Assembly (NCBI GenBank): GCA_902770635.1
Contig: CACXTX010000004.1
Location: 1 to 64,000 of the forward strand
DNA length: 64,000 bases
From: an uncultured Prevotellaceae bacterium
GTDB taxonomy: Bacteria > Bacteroidota > Bacteroidia > Bacteroidales > Bacteroidaceae
Direction: 5' to 3'
Each line of letters opens with the position of its first letter. Positions within the stretch are counted from its first letter, which is position 1. The position numbers and the translations under genes are program-made. Under the pieces are notes generated by a model. It made no database searches. It saw only the letters and a list, made by a program, of their open reading frames with translations, and was not told where the DNA came from. Shown one piece after another: positions 9,701-15,568 of the stretch.

Positions 9701-9883
9701 TGAGAAGCGACCGTCTGCGTCTGTTACAGTACCTACCTGTGTTCCCACAACCAATACAGAAGCACCGATAACGGGCTGTCCATCGTCCTGTGAGGTCACG
9801 GTACCATTAACTTTTGTCTGGGCCAATGCTGTTCCTACCATGAGGAAGAGCGCGGCCAAAAACATCATTAGTCTTTTTTCCAT
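6728..9883 (-). CDS. SusC/RagA family TonB-linked outer-membrane importer
   Basis: A 1051-residue TonB-dependent barrel. After the signal peptide (ending TALAQ) comes a carboxypeptidase-regulatory-like domain (VNGTVTSQDDGQPVIGASV), a TonB box region (LDEVIVVAYGTAKKS), the plug (LRIRGYGSINAS...PLYVLDGMPY...ISVLKDAAAASLYGARGANG) and a 22-strand barrel ending GGVKVTF with a terminal Phe. The frame can be opened two codons earlier at GTG, but the ATG at 9883, preceded by AAGAGAG, is preferred. First gene of the SusC-SusD-lipoprotein-protease operon, with its own promoter at 9992-10023. Confidence 0.96.
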   Translation of the reverse strand: MEKRLMMFLAALFLMVGTALAQTKVNGTVTSQDDGQPVIGASVLVVGTQVGTVTDADGRFSLTCPAGKNTLRITYVGMEPIEITARPNMRIMLTSDQKALDEVIVVAYGTAKKSQFTGAASAIDASKIEVRQVSNITNALAGNIAGVTATSSTGQPGTSSTLRIRGYGSINASMSPLYVLDGMPYDGDISAIDPQDIEQISVLKDAAAASLYGARGANGVVMITTKRGRTNTEAKVTFEASWGSNSREFTTMDVIENTAQYYEQLYRTNYNNAIYNLGYNADAAHAFANSVVPSSTGYRIWTLPDGESLFNVGGALNPNAKLGYSDGEYFYTPDDWQKESFRNGLRQEYKAGVSGGTDRLSYYFGAGYLKDEGVIVGSGFERISTRLNVEYKAKDWLNLRANVSYTNSTSNYPDDQTESNSSGNAFGVAATLGPVYPFYTRDADGQIMYNGSNPVYDYGDGTTGNFTRNTMAIANPIGDLTYQTNDYLMDIFNSRWGVDITPIQGLKLTYNLGVNLDNTRFHMATSPLYGQSKASGGEAEQEHDRTLGITQQYMATYRHTFADKHSFDILGVYETYDYKSESSTAYGKNLYRAGSWAVNNSIDQRRGYGSEGSYAMRSWIGRINYDFMEKYFASVSLRTDGSSRFHKDNRWGTFWSASAAWNLGKEKFLENAKWIDFLKLRASFGQQGNDNIGNSYAYVDQYSMTGADGVFSDATLTYKGNKELTWEKSNAFDLAVDFEFWKGKLSGSIDYYNRTTKDMLYNKPVAPSNGYASIPMNIGSMRNRGIEIELHSKLINTKDVTLALDFNITHNSNEILELHPDLEGELIDGSRIYREGHSMYEYYFVKYAGVDPTTGMALYWAKDDNDVEYATTDWSVARTSNRQATGNLQPKFNGGFGASLEAYGFDVSFQASYQLGGKLYDNGYQSLMHSGTSSTTGQAWHKDILNAWTPTNTNTNVPRIAVGDLYTNSQSDRWLVSSNYLSINNITVGYTLPKSITRRIKLDAVRFYCSADNVALFSARKGLDPRIGVISSQNKYYSAIRSISGGVKVTF

Positions 9884-9991
9884 AAACACTCTCTTGTTAT
9901 TAATAATATATTAAAAATGAATTAATCTCTTCTCTTTGCCAGTCCCCCTGAGGGTACAGAGCCAATATTCCCTTTTTAGGAAATTTCCGTG

Positions 9992-10023
9992 CAAAGATAA
10001 TGCTTTCATTTGTAAACAACAAA
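9992..10023 (-). promoter_or_regulatory. promoter of the susC operon
   Basis: Minus-strand TTTG (10020-10023), a 20-bp spacer, and TATCTTTG (9992-9999): a full consensus match. The leader to the susC ATG is about 100 nt. No adjacent regulator (hybrid two-component, anti-sigma/ECF or SusR type) is present. The stretch from 10024 to 10215 shows no gene. Confidence 0.8.
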
Positions 10024-10220
10024 TAAAATATGTAAAAATTGACGTTTTATGCTCTTTTTTTAATCTTTTACCGAATAATTATTCCAAAATGATGCCAAAT
10101 TAGCCAAAAAATGTTGCATTTCGCCAAGGGCCTTTCAAGAAGCATACAAAACCATGTGCAAATCATAATATATAATAAGGTACGCGCGATAGATGGAAGT
10201 TAAGAACGCATAACAAGAAA

Positions 10221-10243
10221 TGGGCTTCCTCATCGGAAGCCCA
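10221..10243 (-). terminator. terminator after the ferredoxin remnant
   Basis: TGGGCTTCC (10221-10229) pairs perfectly with GGAAGCCCA (10235-10243), loop of 5 nt, about 30 bp after the ferredoxin stop on the minus strand. Confidence 0.75.
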
Positions 10244-10275
10244 CTCATTTTTAACCACATATTTCAGCTTATTCC

Positions 10276-10392
10276 TTAGGGAAGGCTGATTGCCTCTGAC
10301 GGACAAACGTCAGCGCATGTGCCGCACTCTGTGCAAACATCGGGGTTGATTGAATACTTGTCGCCCTCAGAGATTGCTCCAGCGGGGCACAC
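10276..10392 (-). pseudogene. 2[4Fe-4S] ferredoxin lacking its N-terminal third
   Basis: Reading the minus strand from a GTG at 10392 gives 38 residues beginning VCPAGAISEGDKYS and continuing NPDVCTECGTCADVCPSEAI, the C-terminal two thirds of the 55-residue bacterial ferredoxin found in all Bacteroidales. The usual first 17-18 residues, including the CxxCxxC of motif 1, are missing; in-frame stops lie just upstream (TAA six codons from the break). The promoter, the 5' leader up to ATTAAA and the terminator are all still in place, so the loss is a neat deletion from the start codon into motif 1. The retained cysteines (last Cys of motif 1 plus all four of motif 2) still include a full ligand set for one cluster, so a short product from the GTG cannot be excluded; an assembly error is also possible. 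Confidence 0.8.
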
Positions 10393-10427
10393 TTTAATAG
10401 ATTAATAAATACTCAATAATTGTGATG

Positions 10428-10460
10428 CAAAGATAGGCATTATTTTTGAGATATACCAAA
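10428..10460 (-). promoter_or_regulatory. promoter of the ferredoxin remnant
   Basis: Minus-strand TTTG (10457-10460), 21-bp spacer, TATCTTTG (10428-10435). Intact promoter in front of a gene that has lost its start codon. A plus-strand TATTTTTG at 10441-10448, with no good -33 box, could serve the divergent PorT-family gene. Confidence 0.75.
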
Positions 10461-10538
10461 TATTAATGAGATATTTTTTTTAATTTATACGCAGTCGAAA
10501 TAATAATCACCCATTATATTACGTTATTAAGGATACAG

Positions 10539-11285
10539 ATGAAACGTATATTGACGCTATTATTGGCGGGTCTGCTGACCCTGGGAGTTGCTGCACAGAC
10601 GGACCGTCGGGTGCAATACAAGCCTTATATTGACCTGCGTCCACTACACTTTGGTATTCTGATAGGCACACATCTACAGGACCTGGAGTTGGAGAACGTG
10701 GGGCCTTACACATTGACGGATGACGAAGGGAATGTCAGTGAACAGTATATTCTGTGTGATGCCGACAAATGGAACCCAGGTTTCTCGGTAGGTGTACTGG
10801 CTGAGCTGCGACTGAACAACAACTTCTCGCTGCGCTTCACCCCTACCATGCACTTTGGTGCCAAGCACCTGACCTTTGTCAACCAACTGCAGAAGGACGC
10901 ACAGGGGCGCCTCATCCAAGAGACACAGGACATGAAGAGCACATACGTCTCGCTGCCTTTGGACATCAAGTTTGCTGCACCTCGCTGGAACAACCACCGC
11001 CCGTACATCATGGCGGGCATCAACCCGATGATTAACCTGACAGGTGGCGATCAGGACATGGTACGCATTAAGAAATACGACACCATGCTGGAGGTGGGAC
11101 TGGGTTGTGACTTCTACCTGCCTTTCTTTAAACTGATTCCTGAGTTGAAGTTCTGCTTTGGACTGAGCGACGTGCTGGACAAAAACCACATCAACGAATT
11201 GCGCGATACTAACCTCCGAGCCTATGCGGGTAGTGTCAGCAGCGCGCAATCCAAAATGTTCGTTCTAACGTTCTACTTTGAGTAA
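10539..11285 (+). CDS. porT: PorT-family outer-membrane beta-barrel protein
   Basis: A 248-residue protein with a signal peptide (ending GVAAQ) and an eight-strand-type barrel. The run YKPYIDLRPLHFGILIGTHL, the segment SLRFTPTMHFGAKHLTF, and the ending FVLTFYFE match PorT, a membrane component of the type IX secretion system first described in Porphyromonas gingivalis. PorT homologs are also kept in Bacteroidales where the rest of the system is reduced, so the presence of active type IX secretion here is not proven. It is divergent from the ferredoxin remnant and converges with the nucleotidase pair. Confidence 0.75.
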   Translation: MKRILTLLLAGLLTLGVAAQTDRRVQYKPYIDLRPLHFGILIGTHLQDLELENVGPYTLTDDEGNVSEQYILCDADKWNPGFSVGVLAELRLNNNFSLRFTPTMHFGAKHLTFVNQLQKDAQGRLIQETQDMKSTYVSLPLDIKFAAPRWNNHRPYIMAGINPMINLTGGDQDMVRIKKYDTMLEVGLGCDFYLPFFKLIPELKFCFGLSDVLDKNHINELRDTNLRAYAGSVSSAQSKMFVLTFYFE

Positions 11286-11312
11286 TGCATAATTCATAAT
11301 TAATAATGCATA

Positions 11313-12155
11313 TTACTTAAAGTCAACTACCAAGCGACCTACGAAAACGGCACTCTTGCCATTCTGGTCAACAGGTACGGGTTTGCCGTCCATATTGTTC
11401 CAGTATTCCAACTTCGTCATGTAAGTATGGGTATGTCCGCCCAGCACGAGGTCGATGTTACGGGAATGGCTAATCATATACTGGTCGTCCTCTGCTCGGT
11501 TTGAGTTCCATCCGAGGTGTGAGATGCAGATGACCATATCGCATTTCTCCTTTTGCTTCAGCATGGTAGCCGTCTCCAATGCCACCTTACCTGGGTCGAG
11601 ATAGCCTACACCCACACAGTTCTTGTCGCTGACCAGTCCCTTCAATTTCGGACAAACAGCAAAGACGCCAATCTTCAGCCCATTTCTCTTTATAATTATA
11701 TAAGGTTTGGTAAGTCCTTCCATCACCGTGCCTGTAAAGTCGTAGTTGGAACACAGAATAGGGAAATTGGCCTGCTTGAACACACGAGCCATATTCTCCA
11801 GTCCGAAGTCGAACTCATGGTTACCTATCGTCGAGGCGTCAATGCCCATCTGGTTCATCAGTCCTACTTCTACATCACCCTTGAACATGGTGAAATAGGC
11901 TGAACCCTGGAAGAAGTCGCCACTGTCGAAATACAACAGGTCGGGATTCTTCGCGCGTTCCTCTTTTAACATAGCAATACGACGAAGGAAACCTCCACGA
12001 CCTGCCTTCATCGTGTCAGGCAACTGCTCGTTAATGGGAAATATCGCAGAGTGCGTATCATTGGTATGCAGAATAACCAACTGTTTCTGTTTCTTGGCCT
12101 GACCGCTAAGCGATACCAGAGCCAACAATATTACGAGAAAATATCTTGTTTTCAT
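11313..12155 (-). CDS. 5'-nucleotidase metallophosphatase domain protein
   Basis: A 280-residue periplasmic protein equal to the N-terminal catalytic half of UshA-type 5'-nucleotidases. Metal ligands are visible in HTNDTHSAIFP, YFDSGDFFQGS, IGNHEFDFG, CISHLGW and LGGHTHTY. A signal peptide precedes (start MKTRYFLV; an ATG three codons earlier is possible). The substrate-binding C-terminal half is not fused but encoded by the gene just upstream (12189-12953), so the two presumably act together to release nucleosides and phosphate from nucleotides. The 33-bp gap holds a TTCACTG tandem repeat. Confidence 0.9.
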   Translation of the reverse strand: MKTRYFLVILLALVSLSGQAKKQKQLVILHTNDTHSAIFPINEQLPDTMKAGRGGFLRRIAMLKEERAKNPDLLYFDSGDFFQGSAYFTMFKGDVEVGLMNQMGIDASTIGNHEFDFGLENMARVFKQANFPILCSNYDFTGTVMEGLTKPYIIIKRNGLKIGVFAVCPKLKGLVSDKNCVGVGYLDPGKVALETATMLKQKEKCDMVICISHLGWNSNRAEDDQYMISHSRNIDLVLGGHTHTYMTKLEYWNNMDGKPVPVDQNGKSAVFVGRLVVDFK

Positions 12156-12188
12156 ACTTAACATTTTTCACTGTTCACTGTTCACTGT

Positions 12189-12953
12189 TCACTTTACTAC
12201 CACTCTTCCTTCTATTTCGGAATCGACCTCCTTGCCCTGCTTCGACATTTCACGGAAATAGTTCATAATGATGAAGCGGGTGTTGTTATCTACCTCTTTG
12301 GGAGCCTTGACGTCACGTCCCTTCTTGAAAGCTTCCAACTTATCGGTACCTCCCAGCAGATAGTCGATGGTGGTCAGACGATAGTCTTTCTGCGGATCAA
12401 CAGGTTGTCCATTGATGGTGGCACTTACCAGTTTCCCGTCCTTCGTGATTACCAGACGAACGGAATGGCTGACACCCTCGCCGCCCACTAATGCCATTTG
12501 TCCGAAGAGCTCCAACACATCAGCACCACTCATGGTGATAAAGGAAATCTTGTTTTCAAAGGGAGCCACATCAAGCACATCGCCATAGGTCACATCGCCT
12601 TTGGGCAGGTCAGCACGAACACCACCCATGTTGTAAACGCCAAAGTCGGGTTTCTCATTGTAGTCCTTGGCAGCCCACACCAGAATGTCAGCCAAGAGAT
12701 TAGGAAGGGTTCCTTCCGGACGTTGTGTCGTCATATACTTGGCAGAACGACCAACCACAGGACCCATCACACTGTCAACAATGTGCCTATAAGGTTTCAA
12801 GAACTCGGCAGCCTGGGCATCCGGTTGGGCATCGTAGCGAGCATCCACCAAGATACGGCTGCGCTGAACAGAAGCCACCTCGTAGTGTGACTTACACGAT
12901 GCCAACATCAATAAAGGCATCAGCGCGAGTAAAACAGTCTTTCTATTCATCAT
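12189..12953 (-). CDS. 5'-nucleotidase C-terminal domain lipoprotein
   Basis: A 254-residue lipoprotein (lipobox MLASC) that consists of the 5_nucleotid_C domain alone: ADILVWAAKDYNEKPDFGVYNMGGVRADLPKGDVTYGDV is the adenine/substrate site region and YRLTTIDYLLGGTDK the late conserved block (both given in part here as landmarks). It precedes the phosphatase-domain gene, so gene order is the reverse of domain order in UshA. A -7 box TAAATTTG is visible on the minus strand at 12986-12993. Confidence 0.88.
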   Translation of the reverse strand: MMNRKTVLLALMPLLMLASCKSHYEVASVQRSRILVDARYDAQPDAQAAEFLKPYRHIVDSVMGPVVGRSAKYMTTQRPEGTLPNLLADILVWAAKDYNEKPDFGVYNMGGVRADLPKGDVTYGDVLDVAPFENKISFITMSGADVLELFGQMALVGGEGVSHSVRLVITKDGKLVSATINGQPVDPQKDYRLTTIDYLLGGTDKLEAFKKGRDVKAPKEVDNNTRFIIMNYFREMSKQGKEVDSEIEGRVVVK

Positions 12954-12998
12954 AATTATGTAGATTTAATTTTAGGTTCTGAGTGCAAATTTACAAAG

Positions 12999-13052
12999 AA
13001 AAAATGAGAACTGAGTAAAGAGAAATGAAAAATGTAAATGAAAAATGAGAAA
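12999..13052. repeat. degenerate AAATGAGAA-type junction repeat
   Basis: A run of imperfect 9-12 bp units (AATGAGAACTGAG, GAAATGAAAAATG, AAATGAGAAATAATG) occupies the intergenic region; related TTTCTCATT units in the opposite sense recur at about 13101-13167. Between them the 425-bp gap holds no gene. Confidence 0.6.
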
Positions 13053-13239
13053 TAATGCACAGAGTCCCAATAAATGTCAAAAGAAGGAGGACGCGAAATA
13101 ATTTCTCATTCTTAGACCTAAAGGTCAAAGCGACCAAGGGTCGAGTCCTCATTACTCATTTCTCATTTAAAAGTAGTACCCTTGAAACTACGTTTCGAAA
13201 GTACTTTCACTCGAAAAAACAAAGAAAATTGAGGTTTTC

Positions 13240-13271
13240 TTTGGTTTTTTGCTCGTTTATTCGTACCTTTG
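13240..13271 (+). promoter_or_regulatory. promoter of rplS
   Basis: TTTG (13240-13243), 20-bp spacer, TACCTTTG (13264-13271). The 75 bp upstream, including TCGAAAGTACTT followed by TCGAAAAA, closely resembles the block before the thiamine-operon promoter at 27951-27982. Confidence 0.85.
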
Positions 13272-13283
13272 CACCCGCTTTCC

Positions 13284-13328
13284 GCGTAATCGCTGGCAGG
13301 AAGTAACGAGTTGCCTGTTATGTTGCGC
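13284..13328 (+). promoter_or_regulatory. structured 5' leader of rplS
   Basis: The roughly 100-nt leader between promoter and rplS can fold: GCGTAA (13284-13289) with TTGCGC (13323-13328), and inside it CAGG (13297-13300) with CCTG (13314-13317). An A/T-only spacer follows up to the ATG. Ribosomal-protein leaders often mediate feedback by their own protein; that role here is inference. Confidence 0.4.
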
Positions 13329-13379
13329 TTGGAACGATACAGCAAAATTATATAATTAAAAAATTAAAAAATTAAAACA

Positions 13380-13745
13380 ATGGATTTAATTAAAGTTGCT
13401 GAAGAAGCATTTGCAACCGGCAAGCAGCATCCCAGTTTCAAGGCTGGTGACACTATCACTGTCGCTTACAAAATTATCGAGGGTTCAAAGGAGCGTATCC
13501 AGCTCTTCCGTGGTGTAGTCATCAAGATTAACGGCCATCAGGAGAAGAAGCGCTTCACTGTTCGCAAGATGTCAGGAACCGTAGGTGTAGAGCGTATCTT
13601 CCCTCTGGAGTCTCCCAACATTGAGAGCATCGAAGTGAACAAGATTGGTAAGGTTCGTCGCGCTAAGCTTTACTACCTGCGCAAGCTGACCGGTAAGGCT
13701 GCCCGTATCAAGGAGAAGCGCAGCGGTGCCCGTGCTGCTGAGTAA
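13380..13745 (+). CDS. rplS: 50S ribosomal protein L19
   Basis: A 121-residue protein with the L19 core: [58 protein letters not shown] and [22 protein letters not shown]19 sits at the 30S-50S interface. The basic C-terminal extension ([10 protein letters not shown]) is usual for Bacteroidetes. Single-gene unit with its own promoter, leader and terminator. Confidence 0.98.
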   Translation: MDLIKVAEEAFATGKQHPSFKAGDTITVAYKIIEGSKERIQLFRGVVIKINGHQEKKRFTVRKMSGTVGVERIFPLESPNIESIEVNKIGKVRRAKLYYLRKLTGKAARIKEKRSGARAAE

Positions 13746-13794
13746 ACCTCAGGCACAACACTTTGACCAAAAGGTTAAAGAACCTGCACAAGAT

Positions 13795-13830
13795 AAAAAG
13801 AGACACTCACTGTTCGGGTGTCTCTTTTTT
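13795..13830. terminator. bidirectional terminator, rplS / small ORF
   Basis: AAAAAGAGACAC and GTGTCTCTTTTTT form a strong stem with an 11-nt loop. It ends rplS on the plus strand and overlaps the last codons of the minus-strand 76-residue gene, whose C-terminus (KKETPEQ) is therefore encoded by terminator sequence. Confidence 0.9.
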
Positions 13831-14037
13831 GTTGGGTATTTCCTTGTTGTTGGGATGATGGCCACCATAGATGGTCTCTCCGCCAAGGTCGCCATGCAAG
13901 GTCTCTTGGAACGAGTCCCAATCCTGAAAGCCTGCCAACAACGACAAGCGATCCAGCGTCTTGCGGTTAGGCTTCTTCAACAACTCATGCTCCACAGCTT
14001 CCAAAAGCTTACGAAGCGCATGTCTCTTTTTCTCCAT
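13807..14037 (-). CDS. conserved-looking small protein, 76 residues
   Basis: Starting at the ATG at 14037 the product begins MEKKRHALRKLLEAVEHELL and continues KKPNRKTLDRLSLLAGFQDWDSF, a predicted helical charged domain with an unstructured, Asn/Lys/Glu-rich tail. The frame extends upstream to 14166, but that part overlaps the start of the AICAR transformylase gene and lies beyond the -7 box, so it is not used. TAACTTTG on the minus strand at 14046-14053 would start RNA only a few bases before the ATG, a nearly leaderless message. No family recognised. Confidence 0.55.
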   Translation of the reverse strand: MEKKRHALRKLLEAVEHELLKKPNRKTLDRLSLLAGFQDWDSFQETLHGDLGGETIYGGHHPNNKEIPNKKETPEQ

Positions 14038-14045
14038 ATCGCATG

Positions 14046-14074
14046 CAAAGTTACACATTTTTTTTGTACCTTTG
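14046..14074. promoter_or_regulatory. divergent pair of -7 boxes
   Basis: TAACTTTG on the minus strand (14046-14053) faces the 76-residue gene and TACCTTTG on the plus strand (14067-14074) faces the AICAR transformylase gene; neither has a clear TTTG at -33. They are only 13 bp apart, so the two promoters must overlap and may compete. Confidence 0.6.
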
Positions 14075-14104
14075 CAGGCAGAAACAAAAATAATTGTTTG
14101 AACA

Positions 14105-15295
14105 ATGAAAGAATTACAGCTGAAGTACGGATGCAATCCCAACCAGAAACCCTCTCGCATCTTCATGACAGAGGGTCAAGAACTCCCCATCGAAGTGATT
14201 AACGGTCGTCCCGGCTACATCAATTTCCTGGATGCGTTCAACGCATGGCAATTGGTGAAGGAACTGAAAGAGACTACCGGCCTGCCTGCTGCTGCCTCGT
14301 TCAAGCACGTCAGCCCTGCAGGAGCTGCCGTGGGTCTGCCCTTGAGCGACACCTTGAAAAAAATCTATTTTGTGGATGACGTGAAGGGACTGGACGAGAG
14401 TCCTATTGCCTGTGCCTATGCCAGAGCCCGTGGTGCTGACCGCATGTCGAGCTATGGTGACTTTGTAGCACTGAGTGACACCTGCGACGCAACTACCGCC
14501 ATACTGTTGAAGCGTGAGGTAAGTGACGGTGTGATTGCTCCTGACTTTACTGCTGAAGCCATTGAGATTCTGAAAGACAAGCGCAAGGGAACTTATAACG
14601 TCATCAAGATTGACCCCAGTTACAAGCCTGAGCCCATCGAACGCAAACAGGTGTTTGGCGTGACCTTCGAACAGGGCCGCAACGAGATAAAACTTGACGA
14701 TCCCGCCTTGTTCGAGAACATCCCAACCCAGAACAAGACATTTACTGCAGAGGCCAAGCGCGACCTGATTATCGCCCTGATTACACTGAAATACACGCAG
14801 TCAAACTCTGTCTGCTACGTCAAGGACGGCCAGGCCATCGGTATCGGTGCTGGTCAACAGAGCCGTATCCACTGTACCCGTCTGGCTGGCAACAAGGCTG
14901 ATATTTGGTGGTTGCGCCAGCATCCGAAGGTGATGAGCCTGCCTTTCAAGGAGGGTATCCGTCGTGCCGATCGCGACAACACCATCGACGTTTACATCTC
15001 TGAGGACGAGCACGACGACGTGCTGCGCGACGGAGCCTGGCAGCAGTTCTTCACCAAGCAGCCCGAGGTGCTGACCTTGGCTGAGAAGAAAGAGTGGATT
15101 GCCCAGAACACGAAGGTGGCTTTGGGTTCTGATGCTTTCTTCCCCTTTGGCGACAACATTGAGCGTGCCCATAAGAGTGGCGTAGAGTTCATTGCCCAAG
15201 CTGGTGGCTCTGTTCGCGACGATCATGTTATCATGACTTGCGACAAATACGGCATTGCTATGACATTCACCGGTGTCCGTCTTTTCCATCATTAA
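14105..15295 (+). CDS. stand-alone AICAR transformylase (PurH-like)
   Basis: A 396-residue enzyme equal to the transformylase part of PurH without the IMP cyclohydrolase domain. It adds a formyl group from 10-formyl-THF to AICAR in purine synthesis. Landmarks: LKYGCNPNQKPSRIF, AASFKHVSPAGAAVG (the KH motif of the active site), IALITLKYTQSNSVCYVKDG, GIGAGQQSRIHCTRLAG, and a C-terminal GGSVRDDHVIMTCDKYG. The cyclohydrolase is expected elsewhere in the genome. Promoter -7 box at 14067-14074; a small basic gene follows after 9 bp. Confidence 0.93.
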   Translation: MKELQLKYGCNPNQKPSRIFMTEGQELPIEVINGRPGYINFLDAFNAWQLVKELKETTGLPAAASFKHVSPAGAAVGLPLSDTLKKIYFVDDVKGLDESPIACAYARARGADRMSSYGDFVALSDTCDATTAILLKREVSDGVIAPDFTAEAIEILKDKRKGTYNVIKIDPSYKPEPIERKQVFGVTFEQGRNEIKLDDPALFENIPTQNKTFTAEAKRDLIIALITLKYTQSNSVCYVKDGQAIGIGAGQQSRIHCTRLAGNKADIWWLRQHPKVMSLPFKEGIRRADRDNTIDVYISEDEHDDVLRDGAWQQFFTKQPEVLTLAEKKEWIAQNTKVALGSDAFFPFGDNIERAHKSGVEFIAQAGGSVRDDHVIMTCDKYGIAMTFTGVRLFHH

Positions 15296-15304
15296 TATAT
15301 TGGT

Positions 15305-15502
15305 ATGAGTAAAGAATCTGACTTCGAGGATATCCTCGTGAATGGCATCTCCTTCGGTCGTGGTGGTGGTCCCCGCAAAGAGGAGGACAAGGTAAAGACC
15401 AAGGCCAAGAAGAAAAAGTATATCACTGGTGCTCACGGTAGTGGCTCTGCTCGTCAGAAAGCCAAATACCGTGAGCAACGGGCTAACCGGCATAAGAAGT
15501 AA
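15305..15502 (+). CDS. small basic protein of unknown function
   Basis: A 65-residue protein with an acidic start (MSKESDFEDILVNGISFGRG), a Gly-rich turn, and a very basic second half (VKTKAKKKKYITG...SARQKAKYREQRANRHKK). It follows the transformylase gene by 9 bp, so it is likely co-transcribed. The composition suggests RNA or ribosome binding, but I recognise no family. Confidence 0.6.
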   Translation: MSKESDFEDILVNGISFGRGGGPRKEEDKVKTKAKKKKYITGAHGSGSARQKAKYREQRANRHKK

Positions 15503-15568
15503 GATGGCTGATGTATGATGTAAGAAGTAAGATGTAAGATGTAGAAAAAAAATAAAACCACTAACGAT

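Noticed and set aside
10441..10448. TATTTTTG as promoter of the PorT-family gene
   Set aside because: It matches the -7 box but lacks a TTTG at the right distance, so it is mentioned only as a possibility.
14801..15493. 230-codon minus-strand frame over the AICAR transformylase gene
   Set aside because: Antisense shadow of a conserved enzyme gene; low-complexity His/Thr/Leu-rich product.
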